Positions 15,911 to 26,562 of a stretch of 64,000 nucleotides of DNA are shown here, one piece after another. The DNA is taken from positions 24,557 through 88,556 of the forward strand of contig CAAETD010000098.1 of the NCBI GenBank assembly GCA_900758885.1, given 5' to 3'. The translations under genes and the position numbers were made by a program. The DNA is from an uncultured Collinsella sp. Lineage in GTDB: Bacteria; Actinomycetota; Coriobacteriia; Coriobacteriales; Coriobacteriaceae. Each line of letters starts with the position of its first letter. Within the stretch, counting starts at the first letter, position 1. Below the pieces are notes generated by a model. The model was not told the DNA's origin. It made no database searches and worked only from the letters and a program-made list of their open reading frames with translations.

Positions 15911-17521
15911 ATGAACAACGACCTTTTCAAGGCGGGCGTCTCCCGTCGCGGTTTTCTGACCGGCTCCGCTGCCCTGTGCGTCATGGCGGGCCTCGGCCTC
16001 ACCGGCTGCGGCGGTTCGGGCGCCGAGAGCGGTAGCGCCGCTGCCTCCGGCCAGGATGTGGAGTATCGCGACGAGCTGCAGATCGCGTTACCGGCGAGCC
16101 CGGACGGTCTCGATCCGCACACCACGTCGTCGCTTGTGACCATGGACATCATCTGCAACGTCGTCGAGCCGCTCTTTGGCCTCGATAGCGACTACGAGCC
16201 CCAGCCCGTGCTGGCCAAGGGCTATGAGGTCTCCGACGACGGCCTGACCTACACCATCAAGCTGCGCGAGGGCGTCACCTTCCACAACGGCAAGGAGTTT
16301 GGCTCCGAGGACGTCGTGGCCTCGATGAACCGCTGGCTCACCGTCAACGACCGCGCCGCGAGCCTGCTGCCCGGCGCCACCTTCGCCGCCTCGGGCGACC
16401 ACGAGGTCACCTGCACGCTGACCGAGCCCGCCGTCGACTTTCTGATCATCCTGGGCAACCACTCCCAGTATCCGGGCATCTTCCCCTCCGAGGTCATCGA
16501 GGCCGCGGGCGATACCGGCGTGACCGAGTACGTGGGTACCGGTGCCTACAAGTTTGTGGAGTGGAAGCAAGACCAGTACGTCCATCTCACTCGCTACGAG
16601 GACTATGTCGCCGCCCACGGCAAGGCTTCGGGCTACACCGGCAAGGTCTCCGCGCCCACCAAGGACATCTACTATCAGTTCGTGACCGAGGCCTCCACGC
16701 GCGTGAGCGGGTTTGAGACCGGCGAGTACGATATCGCTGGCGAGATCCCCACCGAGAACTACCACGACTTCGACGGCAACGACGACGTCAAGCTCTACAC
16801 CCATAACGCCGGCGTTCTGACCGCCTTCCTCAACATGAACGAGGGCATCTTCGCCGACGAGGAGATCCGCAAGTGCGCCCTCATGGCTATCGATTGCGAG
16901 GCGGCCGCTCTTGCCGCCTATGGCGAGAAGGAGCTCTTTAACATCGATCCCAACCTTGGCAACCCCGAGAACACTCAGTGGGCGACCGACGCGGGCAAGA
17001 AGTACTTCAACCAGGCCGACGCCAAGGCCGCCAAGAAGGCTCTGGCCAAGACCTCCTATGCCGGTGAGACGGTCAAGCTGCTGACCACCCCCGACTACAA
17101 GGATATGTACAACGCCACCGTCGCGCTGCAGGAGCAGCTCGAGAAGGCCGGCTTCACCGCCGAGGTCGACAGCTACGAGTTCGCGACCTTTATGGACATC
17201 CGCTCCGGCAAGCCCGAGCAGTGGGACCTCTTTGTGGCCTCCACCAACTACAAGCCCATCCCGGCCCAGTCCCTCTCGGTCTCCAAGGCCTTCTATGGCC
17301 TGTCCGACGAGAAGGCGCTCAAGCTCGTGGCCGAGACCCGCACCGCCAAGGACACCGACGCCGCGGCCAAGAAGTGGGCCGAGGCTCAGGAGCGCCTCTA
17401 TGAGATCGCCGTCATCGAGCCGCTTTGCCACTACGCTTCCATCACGGGCACCCAGGCAGACGTCGAGGACGTCGAGGTGCTCGACGGCGCCATCGTTTGG
17501 AACGCCAAGCGTCCGGAGTAA
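15911..17521 (+). CDS. Peptide/nickel-type ABC transporter substrate-binding lipoprotein (SBP family 5)
   Basis: A 536-residue extracytoplasmic solute-binding protein of the DppA/OppA family. The N-terminus has a Tat-type VSRRGFLTG motif, a hydrophobic stretch and a lipobox LTGC near residue 31, implying Tat export and lipid anchoring. ALPASPDGLDPHTTS, LREGVTFHNGKEFGSEDV and YVGTGAYKFVEW are family features. The ligand (peptide, nickel complex, opine or other) cannot be read from sequence. ATG 15911 has GAAAGGAACTCA. It heads a five-gene importer operon between two double-cubane genes. Confidence 0.9.
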   Translation: MNNDLFKAGVSRRGFLTGSAALCVMAGLGLTGCGGSGAESGSAAASGQDVEYRDELQIALPASPDGLDPHTTSSLVTMDIICNVVEPLFGLDSDYEPQPVLAKGYEVSDDGLTYTIKLREGVTFHNGKEFGSEDVVASMNRWLTVNDRAASLLPGATFAASGDHEVTCTLTEPAVDFLIILGNHSQYPGIFPSEVIEAAGDTGVTEYVGTGAYKFVEWKQDQYVHLTRYEDYVAAHGKASGYTGKVSAPTKDIYYQFVTEASTRVSGFETGEYDIAGEIPTENYHDFDGNDDVKLYTHNAGVLTAFLNMNEGIFADEEIRKCALMAIDCEAAALAAYGEKELFNIDPNLGNPENTQWATDAGKKYFNQADAKAAKKALAKTSYAGETVKLLTTPDYKDMYNATVALQEQLEKAGFTAEVDSYEFATFMDIRSGKPEQWDLFVASTNYKPIPAQSLSVSKAFYGLSDEKALKLVAETRTAKDTDAAAKKWAEAQERLYEIAVIEPLCHYASITGTQADVEDVEVLDGAIVWNAKRPE

Positions 17522-17531
17522 TGCAATAGAT

Positions 17532-17575
17532 GGCGTGGCGGCTGGAGGGGTCTGGTCCCCTGTGGCCGCCACGCC
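17532..17575 (+). promoter_or_regulatory. Stable intercistronic hairpin after the binding-protein gene
   Basis: GGCGTGGCGGC (17532-17542) pairs perfectly with GCCGCCACGCC (17565-17575), with AGGGG/CCCCT pairing inside, and no T-run. Such hairpins after a binding-protein gene commonly protect the upstream mRNA and keep permease levels lower. Confidence 0.7.
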
Positions 17576-17609
17576 CTGTCCACGTTCAGAGGGGAAATAG
17601 ACGCCTCGC

Positions 17610-18563
17610 ATGTTGAAGTACACGCTCAAACGTATAGGCGCGATGGTTCCGGTGATGCTCATCATCTCGGTCGTCGTGTTTTTGATTATCTATCTCACAC
17701 CGGGTGACCCGGCTTCTTCGATGCTCGGCATGGAGGCTTCGGCCGACCAGATCGAGCGCGTCAACGATAGCTTGGGACTCAACGAGCCGCTGCCGCAGCG
17801 CTACGTTGAGTGGATGGGCGGCGTGCTTACCGGCGACCTGGGCGATTCGTATTTTATGCGCCAGCCCGTCACGCAGGCGATCGCCGAGCACTTTGGCCCC
17901 ACGCTATCGCTCGCGCTTCTGGCACAGCTCATCGCGCTGTTGATTGCACTGCCCTGCGGCGTCGTTGCCGCCCTCAAACATGGGTCGCGCACCGACGCGG
18001 TCTTGCGTGTCGTTGCTCTTTTGGGCGTGGCGATACCCGGCTTTTTGATGGCGCTCATGCTTATGTGGCTGTTTGCCGTCACGTTGCGTGTGTTCCCGGT
18101 GGCCGGCTATGCGCCGCTATCGAAGGGTTGGTTCAGCCATTTACGCTATCTTGCGTTGCCGGCCATATCGCTTGGATGTGTGCAGGCGGCCCTGCTCATG
18201 CGCATGACCCGTTCGAGCGTGATCGAGGCCATGCAGCTCGACTGCGTCAAGACGGCGCGTGCCAAGGGCGTCTCCGAGGTTCGCGTCGTGCTGGCCCATG
18301 CCCTGCGCAACGCAGCGCTGCCGATTCTCACCTCGGTCGGCTATTCTTTTGGCGCCCTGATTACGGGTGCCGTGGTGACTGAGGCCATTTTTAACATCCC
18401 CGGTTTGGGGCAGCTGGTCACGAGCTCTATCGAGCGTCGCGACTATCCGGTGATTCAGGGCGTGCTGCTGGTCATCGCCTTGTTGAATTCGGTGATCAAT
18501 CTGGCCGTCGACCTTGCCTACGGCGCTTTTGACCCGCGCGCTCGCAAATGGGGCGATGCATGA
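17610..18563 (+). CDS. ABC transporter permease, DppB type
   Basis: A 317-residue inner-membrane permease with six hydrophobic helices. It begins LKYTLKRIGAMVPVMLIISVVVF and carries the periplasmic-loop motif TPGDPA. The EAA coupling loop KTARAKGVSEVRVVLAHALRNAALP lies near residue 215, followed by GALITGAVVTEAIFNIPGLGQL. This matches DppB/OppB. It pairs with the next gene, whose ATG overlaps its stop (ATGA). Confidence 0.92.
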   Translation: MLKYTLKRIGAMVPVMLIISVVVFLIIYLTPGDPASSMLGMEASADQIERVNDSLGLNEPLPQRYVEWMGGVLTGDLGDSYFMRQPVTQAIAEHFGPTLSLALLAQLIALLIALPCGVVAALKHGSRTDAVLRVVALLGVAIPGFLMALMLMWLFAVTLRVFPVAGYAPLSKGWFSHLRYLALPAISLGCVQAALLMRMTRSSVIEAMQLDCVKTARAKGVSEVRVVLAHALRNAALPILTSVGYSFGALITGAVVTEAIFNIPGLGQLVTSSIERRDYPVIQGVLLVIALLNSVINLAVDLAYGAFDPRARKWGDA

Positions 18564-19390
18564 TGGCAAACGTTAAGAAGGCTCTTGCCAACAAGGGGTT
18601 TGTGGTCGGCGGCTGCATTTTCCTGGCGATTGCGCTGATCGCGCTCGTCGGTCCGCTGGTGTGGACGGTTAATCCCAATGCGCAGGAGATGGCGTTGCGT
18701 CTTTCGGCACCTTCGCCCGCGCATCCCTTTGGCTGCGATGACTTTGGCCGCGACCTGCTTGCCCGCGTCATCGCGGGCGCGCGCGTGTCGCTTGGTGTTG
18801 GCATTGCCGTCACGCTCGCGACGAGTGTGCTCGGCTTGGTGATCGGCGCCTATGCGTGCTACAACGAGAGGCTCGACCATATTCTCATGCGCATCTGCGA
18901 CGGCCTTATGTCCATTCCGGGCGTGCTTTTGGCTATCGCGCTCATGGCGATGATGGGGGCGAGCGTGTGGAACGTCATCATCGCACTCTCCATCGTCTAT
19001 ACGCCCAGCATGGCGCGCATCGTGCGCTCGCGTGCGATGGTGGTCAAGGAGGAGCCCTTTGTGGAAGCCCTGCGCGTGCAGGGCGCCTCGACCGCACGCA
19101 TCGTGTGGCTGCATATCGTGCCCAACGTTATGGCACCCTTCCTGGTGCAGGCGACCTTTGTCTTTGCCGAGGCCGTGCTCTCGGAGGCCGCCCTCTCGTT
19201 TCTGGGCCTGGGTATCAAGGCACCCGACGCCAGCTGGGGAAACATTCTGCAGGCGGGCAAGAACGTGATGCGCAAAGCCCCGTGGATGATCTTCTTCCCG
19301 GCTATCGCCATCATCGCGAGCGTGCTTTCGCTGAACCTTGCCGGCGACGGCCTGCGCGACGCCCTCGACCCCAAGACCAAGGAGGACTAG
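18560..19390 (+). CDS. ABC transporter permease, DppC type
   Basis: A 276-residue permease, second half of the membrane channel. The AHPFGCDDFGRDLLARVIAGARVSL motif near residue 55 and the EAA-type VEALRVQGASTARIVWLHIVPN segment are typical of DppC/OppC. The start is ATG 18560 overlapping the dppB-type stop codon; ATG 18563 is equally possible, with GGGG upstream of both. Confidence 0.92.
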   Translation: MMANVKKALANKGFVVGGCIFLAIALIALVGPLVWTVNPNAQEMALRLSAPSPAHPFGCDDFGRDLLARVIAGARVSLGVGIAVTLATSVLGLVIGAYACYNERLDHILMRICDGLMSIPGVLLAIALMAMMGASVWNVIIALSIVYTPSMARIVRSRAMVVKEEPFVEALRVQGASTARIVWLHIVPNVMAPFLVQATFVFAEAVLSEAALSFLGLGIKAPDASWGNILQAGKNVMRKAPWMIFFPAIAIIASVLSLNLAGDGLRDALDPKTKED

Positions 19391-19393
19391 CCC

Positions 19394-20378
<985 letters not shown>

Positions 20379-20389
<11 letters not shown>

Positions 20390-21164
20390 TAGCGAAGCCC
20401 TGCTTAGGGTCTCACATCTGACTAAAACGTATCCCATGCCGGGCTCAGGTTTTAAGCGTCAGGTCTTTACCGCCGTGGACGATCTGTCGTTTGAGATCGC
20501 GCCGGGCGAGGTCTATGGCCTGGTTGGCGAATCCGGATCGGGCAAGTCGACGACTGGACGCCTGATCTGTGGTCTCGAGCGTGCGGATTCCGGCTCGATT
20601 GTCTATTGCGGGCACGACCTCGCCACGATGCCGGAGCGCGAACGCAAGCCGTTTCGCCGCGAGATCCAGCTGGTATTCCAGGATAGCTCTACGGCTTTTG
20701 ACCCGCGCAACCGTGTCGGCCGCATTTTGGAGGAGCCGCTGATTATCGCCGGCGTGCGCGATGCGGATGAGCGCCATGGGCGCGCGCTCTCGGCCCTGGC
20801 CTCGGTCGGTCTTCTGGCAGAGCATTATGACCGCTATCCGCATGACCTTTCGGGGGGACAGCGTCAGCGACTCAATCTGGCACGGGCGCTTATTTGCGAG
20901 CCGCGCCTTGTGGTATGCGACGAGCCGGTCTCGGCGCTTGACGTGTCCGTTCAGGCCCAAGTGCTCAACTTGCTTCGCGACCTGCAGCGCACGACGGGCG
21001 TGGCGCTGCTGTTTATCACGCATGATATGCGTGTGGTTCGGCATATGTCCGACCGGATTGGCGTGCTCTACCACGGTCGTCTTGTCGAAGAAGGCGCGGC
21101 CGAGGACGTGATCGCGCACCCGAGCGATCCGTATACGCAGGAGCTTATCGACGCCATTCCCTAG
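20379..21164 (+). CDS. ABC transporter ATP-binding protein, DppF type
   Basis: A 261-residue second ATPase of the importer. Walker A GESGSGKST near residue 51, VFQDSSTAFDPR Q-loop, LSGGQRQRLNLARAL signature, VVCDEPVSALD Walker B. It is shorter than usual at the C-terminus and lacks the cysteine-rich extension of its partner. ATG 20379 has AAAGGGGAGTGCC, inside the 3' end of the preceding gene, indicating translational coupling. Confidence 0.92.
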
Positions 21165-21240
21165 AGGATGCTTCCTTTTGGGTATGGCGTGGGCTCGTTG
21201 TTTAATTGTCGGTATATCGGTGTAAGAGAGGGGAACTACT

Positions 21241-22404
21241 ATGGCCGATATCGAGGAACAGCCGTTGCCGCGCACGTTTGAGGAGTTCAACGAGCAACGC
21301 AAGGCGGCGTTTATTCGCGTCAAGGATTATAAGCAGGCGGGTAATCGCCTGGTCGGCTTTTTGTGCAGCTATACGCCGCTCGAGATTATCGATGCCGCGG
21401 GGGCCGCAAGTGTCGCTCTGTGTGGTACGTCCGACGAGGTGATTCCCGAGGCCGAGAAGGTGCTGCCGGCAAATCTGTGTCCGCTCATCAAGTCGACCTA
21501 CGGCTTCGCCTATTCGCAAAAGTGCCCGTTTACGTACTTTAGCGACATGATCATCGGCGAGACCACCTGCGACGGCAAAAAGAAGATGTACGAGCTACTC
21601 AACGAGCTCAAGCGCACGCACATTCTGCATCTTCCGCAGGGTCGCGATCGCGCCTACGAGCGTGAAGGCTGGTACGATGAGTGCCGCCTGCTCAAGGAGG
21701 AGCTCGAGGGTTTCTACGGCATCACGATTACCGACGATGACCTGCGCGTCGCCGTCCGTCGTCGCAACCGCTTGCGTGCGGCCCAGCTCGAGATGTTTGC
21801 GCTGCAGGCCAACCAACCGGCGGCCATGAGCGGCGTCGACCTGATGAGCACTATGTTTGCCGGTACGTTTAGCTTTGATATCGAGGCCTATACGCAGCAG
21901 CTGGAGCAAAAGGTCGCCAAGCTGCGCGAGGCCTACGATGCGGGCGAGCGCCCGGTCGCGGCGGATGCCAAGCGCATTCTGATCACCGGCTGCCCGGTGG
22001 GCGGCGTGATCAACAAGATCGGTCGCACCATCGAGTCTAACGGCGGCGTGGTCGTGTGCATGGACGACTGCTCGGGCGAGCGCACGGCGGCCATGATGAT
22101 CGACCCGGAGGCTCCCGATATCCTGCGCGCCATCGCCGACCGTTATCTGGATATCAACTGCTCGGTCATGACGCCCAACGACGGTCGTATGGAAAATACG
22201 CTGGCCATGTGCGAGAAGTATCATGTCGATGGCGTGGTGGAGAGCGTGCTACAGGCATGCCACACCTTTAACGTGGAGAGTGCGCGCATGCAGGAGGCCG
22301 TCGAGGGTGCGGGCATTCCGTACATGAAGATCGAGACCGACTACAGCAACGGCGACATGGGCCAGATCGAGACGCGCATCGCCGCCTTCATCGAAACCCT
22401 CTAG
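21241..22404 (+). CDS. Double-cubane-cluster protein (2-hydroxyacyl-CoA dehydratase-like reductase), paralogue 2
   Basis: A 387-residue paralogue of the product at 14443, lacking its first 39 residues. Cysteines 42, 61, 80, 95 and 110 match those of paralogue 1 at a constant offset of 39, and [12 protein letters not shown] is shared. It differs in having [10 protein letters not shown] and DDCSGER in the second domain where paralogue 1 has GTPMAVPNWK and EESCTGSR, so the active-site surroundings probably differ. The start has AGAGGGGAACTACT. It lies directly after the importer and before the activase gene, which probably serves both paralogues. Confidence 0.87.
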   Translation: MADIEEQPLPRTFEEFNEQRKAAFIRVKDYKQAGNRLVGFLCSYTPLEIIDAAGAASVALCGTSDEVIPEAEKVLPANLCPLIKSTYGFAYSQKCPFTYFSDMIIGETTCDGKKKMYELLNELKRTHILHLPQGRDRAYEREGWYDECRLLKEELEGFYGITITDDDLRVAVRRRNRLRAAQLEMFALQANQPAAMSGVDLMSTMFAGTFSFDIEAYTQQLEQKVAKLREAYDAGERPVAADAKRILITGCPVGGVINKIGRTIESNGGVVVCMDDCSGERTAAMMIDPEAPDILRAIADRYLDINCSVMTPNDGRMENTLAMCEKYHVDGVVESVLQACHTFNVESARMQEAVEGAGIPYMKIETDYSNGDMGQIETRIAAFIETL

Positions 22405-22405
22405 C

Positions 22406-22500
22406 TTTCTCAGGCACCGGATCTTGCCCCTCAAACCGTCGCTTGCGTACCCAAAGTACGCTGCGCTCCTCTTTCGGGGCAATCTCCGGCACCTGAGAAA
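22406..22500. repeat. Large nested hairpin, copy 3 of the structured intergenic element
   Basis: An imperfect 25-bp outer stem pairs 22406-22430 (TTTCTCAGGCACCGGA...) with 22476-22500 (ending ACCTGAGAAA). An inner hairpin GCGTAC-CCAAA-GTACGC lies at 22445-22461, followed by TGCGCTCCTCTTTCGGGG. The layout matches 198-302 and 310-401. It begins immediately after the stop codon of the preceding gene. Confidence 0.8.
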
Positions 22501-22559
22501 CCTAGAGCTAAGGCGCCTGAACGCGCCACTGTCTATGATGTTTAGATTGGGAGAGAGCC

Positions 22560-23324
22560 ATGATAGGGATCGGGATCGATATCGGGTCTACGGCGGCTAA
22601 GGCTGCTGTGGTCGATGGAGAGGGTTCGGTGGCGTGGACGTGCGTGCAGCCAACCGGGTTCTCCTCGGTCGATGCTTCCGAGCGGCTGCGCAAGGCACTG
22701 GCAGCGGCGGGTTATGACGTGGCTGCCGACGACGTGCGCGTGGTCGCGACCGGCTACGGTCGTGTCGCCGTGCCCTATGCGCACAAGGTCGTGACCGAGA
22801 TCACCTGCCACGGCACCGGTGCCGTGCGCCTGTTTGGCGACCACGGCACCGTGATTGACGTGGGCGGGCAGGACACCAAGGTCATTCAGCTTAAAAGTGG
22901 CCGCGTGGCCAAGTTTGCTATGAACGACAAGTGCGCCGCCGGCACGGGGCGCTTTCTGGAGATCATGGCCGACCGCCTAGGCATTTCCCAGCAGCAGATG
23001 GCCGACCTGGCGCGTTCCGGCGAGCCTACCAAGATCAGCAGCATGTGCACGGTGTTTGCCGAAAGCGAGGTCATCAGCCTGATCGGTCGCGGTGAGCCGC
23101 GCGAGAACATCGCCCGCGGGGTGATCGAGAGTGTTGTGTCGCGCGTGGCCACTATGGCCGGGCAGGCGGCGGGCGCCCCGTACTACCTGACGGGTGGCCT
23201 CTGCGAGAACGCCTATGTGGTGGAGCGGCTGGGCGAGCTTTTGGGCGCACCCGTGACCACCTCGCCTCAGGCGCGCTTTGCTGGGGCTATCGGTGCTGCC
23301 GTCCGCGCCGCCGCCTTGGCCTAG
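22560..23324 (+). CDS. ASKHA-type ATPase activator of the double-cubane proteins (acyl-CoA dehydratase activase family)
   Basis: A 254-residue homologue of HgdC/YjiL activases, homodimers bridging a [4Fe-4S] cluster that use ATP to push a low-potential electron onto a partner Fe-S protein. Visible: phosphate-1 motif GIDIGSTAAKA at residue 4, DVGGQDTKVI near 99, the cluster cysteine in NDKCAAGTGRFLE and a second in ISSMCTVFAESEV, and adenosine motif TGGLCENAYV. The position after the second double-cubane gene fits that partner. The next gene starts within 15 nt. Confidence 0.92.
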   Translation: MIGIGIDIGSTAAKAAVVDGEGSVAWTCVQPTGFSSVDASERLRKALAAAGYDVAADDVRVVATGYGRVAVPYAHKVVTEITCHGTGAVRLFGDHGTVIDVGGQDTKVIQLKSGRVAKFAMNDKCAAGTGRFLEIMADRLGISQQQMADLARSGEPTKISSMCTVFAESEVISLIGRGEPRENIARGVIESVVSRVATMAGQAAGAPYYLTGGLCENAYVVERLGELLGAPVTTSPQARFAGAIGAAVRAAALA

Positions 23325-23338
23325 GGGTGTACCGCGAC

Positions 23339-24565
23339 ATGCGCATCCTCAACATCTCGGCCCAAAAGCCCGACAGCACGGGCAGCGGCACGTATCTTTC
23401 GGCGCTCGTGCGCTCCCAGCTGGCAGCCGGGTGCGAGCCCGCCGTCCTCTGCGGCGCCGCCCCGGGCGACACGCAGGGCGACATCCCGGCGGGCGTACCC
23501 GTCTATACCGTTGACTTCGACACCCCTGAGCTGCCCTTTCATATCTGCGGTATGTCCGATGTCATGCCTTATCCGTCCACCCGCTACCGCGATCTCACGT
23601 CTCAGATGACCTCGTCATTCGAAGACGCGTTTTGCCGCTCGATCGAGCGCGCAGTGGCCGAGTTTGAGCCCGACGTGCTGCTCTGCCACCATCTCTATCT
23701 GGTGTGCGCCCTCGCGCGCGAGCTTGTGCGCGACCGCCCCGTGTGTGCCGTCTGCCATTCGACCGATATCCGCCAGATGCGCTCGCACGGCCTTGAGCGC
23801 GAACGCGTCCTTGCGGCTGTGCGCGGGCTCGATGCCGTCTTCTCGCTCCATGCGGAGCAGGCCCAGCAGATCGTGGAGACCTATGGGGTCGACCCGGCAC
23901 GCGTGCGCGTGGTGGGCACAGGCTACGATCATCACACGTTCTGCCCCGACGCCGCTGTTCCGCGCCGCGTCGACAGTCTGGTCTTTGTGGGCAAGGTCTG
24001 CGTCAAGAAGGGCGTGGCCAGCCTCCTTGAGGCCCTGGGCCTGGTGGACCGCGGGTCGCATCCGGATCTTTCTCTCACGCTGGTGGGTGGGCATGCGCAC
24101 GACGATGAGTTCCAGCAAATCGAGTCTGCAGCCGCAGCATCGACCGTTCCCGTGACGATCGCGGGGCGGGTGGACGGCGAGGAGCTCGTCCGCACGTATC
24201 GTACGAGCGAGGTCTTTGTGCTGCCCTCGTTTTTCGAGGGCCTTCCACTCGTCACGATCGAGGCCCTCGCCTGCGGCTGCAAGGTTGTCATGACCGAGCT
24301 TCCCGGCGTGCGCCCTTGGATGGAGGCGGCCTTGCCTGGGGCACCCGTCGCGTGGGTTACCCCGCCCACCATGGTTGATGTCGATACGCCGGACAGCCGC
24401 GACCTTCCGCGCTTCGAGCGCGACCTCGCCCAAGCCATCCAGGACGCACTTGACGCGCCTGTGCCGTGCTTCGACACCTCAGGTGTCTCTTGGGATGCCT
24501 GCTCGGAGCGTATACTAGAGACCGTTCAACGCCTGCTCGTACAGAAAGGAGGCATCGATGGCTAA
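23339..24565 (+). CDS. Glycosyltransferase family 4-like protein
   Basis: A 408-residue GT-B glycosyltransferase. The N-terminal part has MRILNISAQKPDSTGSGTYLS, the usual donor-acceptor cleft start. The C-terminal GT4 domain shows VFVGKVCVKKGVASLLEAL near residue 220, and VFVLPSFFEGLPLVTIEALACG with the expected acidic residue. Substrate is unknown. The position is odd: its last 8 nt overlap the ATG of selD (ATGGCTAA), tying a sugar transferase to selenium genes. GTG 23327 is an alternative start. Confidence 0.85.
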   Translation: MRILNISAQKPDSTGSGTYLSALVRSQLAAGCEPAVLCGAAPGDTQGDIPAGVPVYTVDFDTPELPFHICGMSDVMPYPSTRYRDLTSQMTSSFEDAFCRSIERAVAEFEPDVLLCHHLYLVCALARELVRDRPVCAVCHSTDIRQMRSHGLERERVLAAVRGLDAVFSLHAEQAQQIVETYGVDPARVRVVGTGYDHHTFCPDAAVPRRVDSLVFVGKVCVKKGVASLLEALGLVDRGSHPDLSLTLVGGHAHDDEFQQIESAAAASTVPVTIAGRVDGEELVRTYRTSEVFVLPSFFEGLPLVTIEALACGCKVVMTELPGVRPWMEAALPGAPVAWVTPPTMVDVDTPDSRDLPRFERDLAQAIQDALDAPVPCFDTSGVSWDACSERILETVQRLLVQKGGIDG

Positions 24566-25622
24566 CGATCATATCCGTCTGACGCAGATGACGGCCGCCT
24601 CGGGTTGAGCCGCCAAGCTGGCTCCCGGAGCCCTTGCCCAGGTCCTGGGTGAGCTACCCAATGTTCCCAACGAGCGCCTGCTCATCGGGTTCGATACCGC
24701 TGACGATGCGAGCGTCTTCAAGGTGGGGGAGAACCTGGGCCTCGTGCAGTCCGTCGACTTCTTCCCACCCATGGTGGACGACCCCTTCCTCTTTGGCCAG
24801 ATCGCTGCGGCCAACTCGCTGTCGGATATCTACGCCATGGGCGGGCGGCCGAGCCATGCCATGAACCTGCTGTGCATTCCGAGCTGCCTGGGCGTCGAGG
24901 TTGCCGGCCAGATTCTGGCGGGCGGCGCCGACAAGTGCGTCGAGGCAGGTTGCTCCATCGCGGGCGGTCACACCATCAACGACGACGAGCCCAAGTACGG
25001 CCTGTCCGTGAGCGGTTTTGTGCCACTCGACCGTATGCTCGCTAACAGCGGCGCGCACGTGGACGATGTTCTGCTGCTGACCAAGGCGATCGGCTCGGGC
25101 ATCATCACCACGGCCATTAAGGGCGAGCTCATCGAACAGGACGAGGCTAGCTCGATGTTTGACTCGATGCGTACCCTCAACGAGGCTCCGATTCGTCTGG
25201 CCGAGGGACTCGAACTTCACGGCTGTACCGACATTACGGGCTTTGGCCTGATCGGGCACGCGTGCGAGATGGCCGAGGGCTCGGGCGTGCAGATTGAGCT
25301 TGCGTCGGGGGCGGTGCCGCTCTTTGATCAAGTGCTCGACATGGCGCGTCTGGGCATTATCCCCGCGGGCTCCTACCGCAACCAGGACTTCTTTGGCCCG
25401 CGCGTGACGGCTGACGATGACCTGGAGCCGGGCATGTTGGATGCGCTGTACGATCCGCAGACTTCGGGTGGTTTGCTTATTGCGGCGCCCGCGAAGGATG
25501 TGGATGAGCTTGCGTGCCGACTGCATGCCGAAGGACGTATCGCCGCCACCGTCGGTCGCGTGTGCGAGCTGGTGCCAGGCGGTCCTGCCGTCCACGTTGT
25601 CCGTCAACGATACGTTTATTGA
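24558..25622 (+). CDS. selD: Selenide, water dikinase SelD, itself a selenoprotein (in-frame UGA = Sec17)
   Basis: A 354-residue enzyme making selenophosphate from selenide and ATP, the Se donor for selenocysteine. The frame starts at ATG 24558 after GAAAGGAGG, with TGA at 24606-24608 in the context SG-U-AAKLAPG, exactly where other SelD proteins have Cys or Sec (G-C/U-xAAK). The frame continues without a break through FDTADDASVF, VDFFPP, NSLSDIYAMGG, AGGHTINDDEPKYGL and DPQTSGGLL. The reading as Sec is supported by selA, selB and tRNA-Sec in this window. Candidate stem-loops follow the UGA, but no clear SECIS can be singled out. Confidence 0.95.
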
Positions 25623-25664
25623 GTTATGCACCGTTCTAAAACGATTTATTCGAAAGGAAAAGCT

Positions 25665-26291
25665 ATGTCTACCAAAATTGAAGTCAATGCCATGGGCGAT
25701 GCCTGCCCGCTGCCCGTCGTCAAGACGCTCAAAGCCCTGAAGCAGCTCGATGGCGAGGGCGCCGTCGTGACCTCGGTCGATAACGAGACCGCCGTCACGA
25801 ACATCTCCAAGATGGCGCAGGAGAAGGGCTGCACGGCCTCGGTCGAGAAGGTTTCTGACGCCGAGTGGCACGTGACCGTGGCGACCTCCGGTGCAATTGC
25901 CGTTGCCGACCCCGAGCAGGATGGCGCTGCCTTCTGCGATGCCAGCGCCGGCAAGGGCAAACTCGTCATTTCCGTCTACACCGATTGCATGGGTCGTGGC
26001 GACGACGAGCTGGGCCACAAGCTCATGAAGGCCTTCATCTTTGCCGTGACGCAGCAGGAGGAGCTGCCCGCGACCATGCTGTTCTACAACGGCGGCGCCA
26101 AGCTCACCGTCGAGGGCTCTCCGGTGCTCGACGACCTTAAGGGACTGGCCGAGCAGGGCGTCGAGATTCTTACCTGCGGTACCTGCCTGGACCACTATGG
26201 CATTAAGGACCAGCTTGCCGTGGGCGAGGTCACCAACATGTACGTGATCGTGGAGAAGATGGAGCAGGCCGTGCGCGTCGTGCGCCCGTAG
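25665..26291 (+). CDS. yedF: YedF family selenium/sulfur-transfer protein
   Basis: A 208-residue two-domain protein. The N-terminal half is TusA/SirA-like with the MGDACPLPVVKTLKAL motif (Cys13); the C-terminal half is DsrE-like with ILTCGTCLDHYG near residue 168. YedF proteins co-occur with selenium metabolism and may deliver Se or S as a persulfide or perselenide; the exact step is unproven. GAAAGGAAAAGCT precedes ATG 25665. It sits between selD and a DUF3343 gene in one apparent operon. Confidence 0.9.
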   Translation: MSTKIEVNAMGDACPLPVVKTLKALKQLDGEGAVVTSVDNETAVTNISKMAQEKGCTASVEKVSDAEWHVTVATSGAIAVADPEQDGAAFCDASAGKGKLVISVYTDCMGRGDDELGHKLMKAFIFAVTQQEELPATMLFYNGGAKLTVEGSPVLDDLKGLAEQGVEILTCGTCLDHYGIKDQLAVGEVTNMYVIVEKMEQAVRVVRP

Positions 26292-26310
26292 CGTATTGGT
26301 TGGAGTTGCC

Positions 26311-26562
26311 ATGAGGGAGAAGCGCCCGGCGCTTGTCATCACGTTTCCCACCACGGCGGCCGCCATGGGTTGCGAGTCCCTGTGCATTGAGCGCGGACTT
26401 CCCGGGCGCACGATTCCCGTGCCCGGGGAGGTCGCTGCCGGCTGCGGCTTGGCGTGGAAGGCGTTGCCTTCGGATGAGGACCTGCTGCGCGGCGAGCTTG
26501 CCGCGGCGGGCGTCCCCACCGAGGGCTTTACGGTGATCGACATGTGGGAGGTCGTGCGATGA
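26311..26562 (+). CDS. DUF3343 protein (putative Se/S carrier)
   Basis: An 83-residue small protein of the DUF3343 family. Family features: an N-terminal strand ALVITFPTTAAAMGCESLC, then PVPGEVAAGCGLAWK with the conserved Gly-Cys-Gly. Its role is not established; co-occurrence with selD, yedF and a cysteine desulfurase suggests chalcogen handling. Its stop overlaps the next start (ATGA). A second member is encoded at 54172 in the other selenium cluster. Confidence 0.82.
   Translation: MREKRPALVITFPTTAAAMGCESLCIERGLPGRTIPVPGEVAAGCGLAWKALPSDEDLLRGELAAAGVPTEGFTVIDMWEVVR

Noticed and set aside
24606..24608. Stop codon truncating selD
   Set aside because: It sits at the catalytic Cys/Sec position of SelD and the ATG before it has a strong ribosome site; read as Sec.
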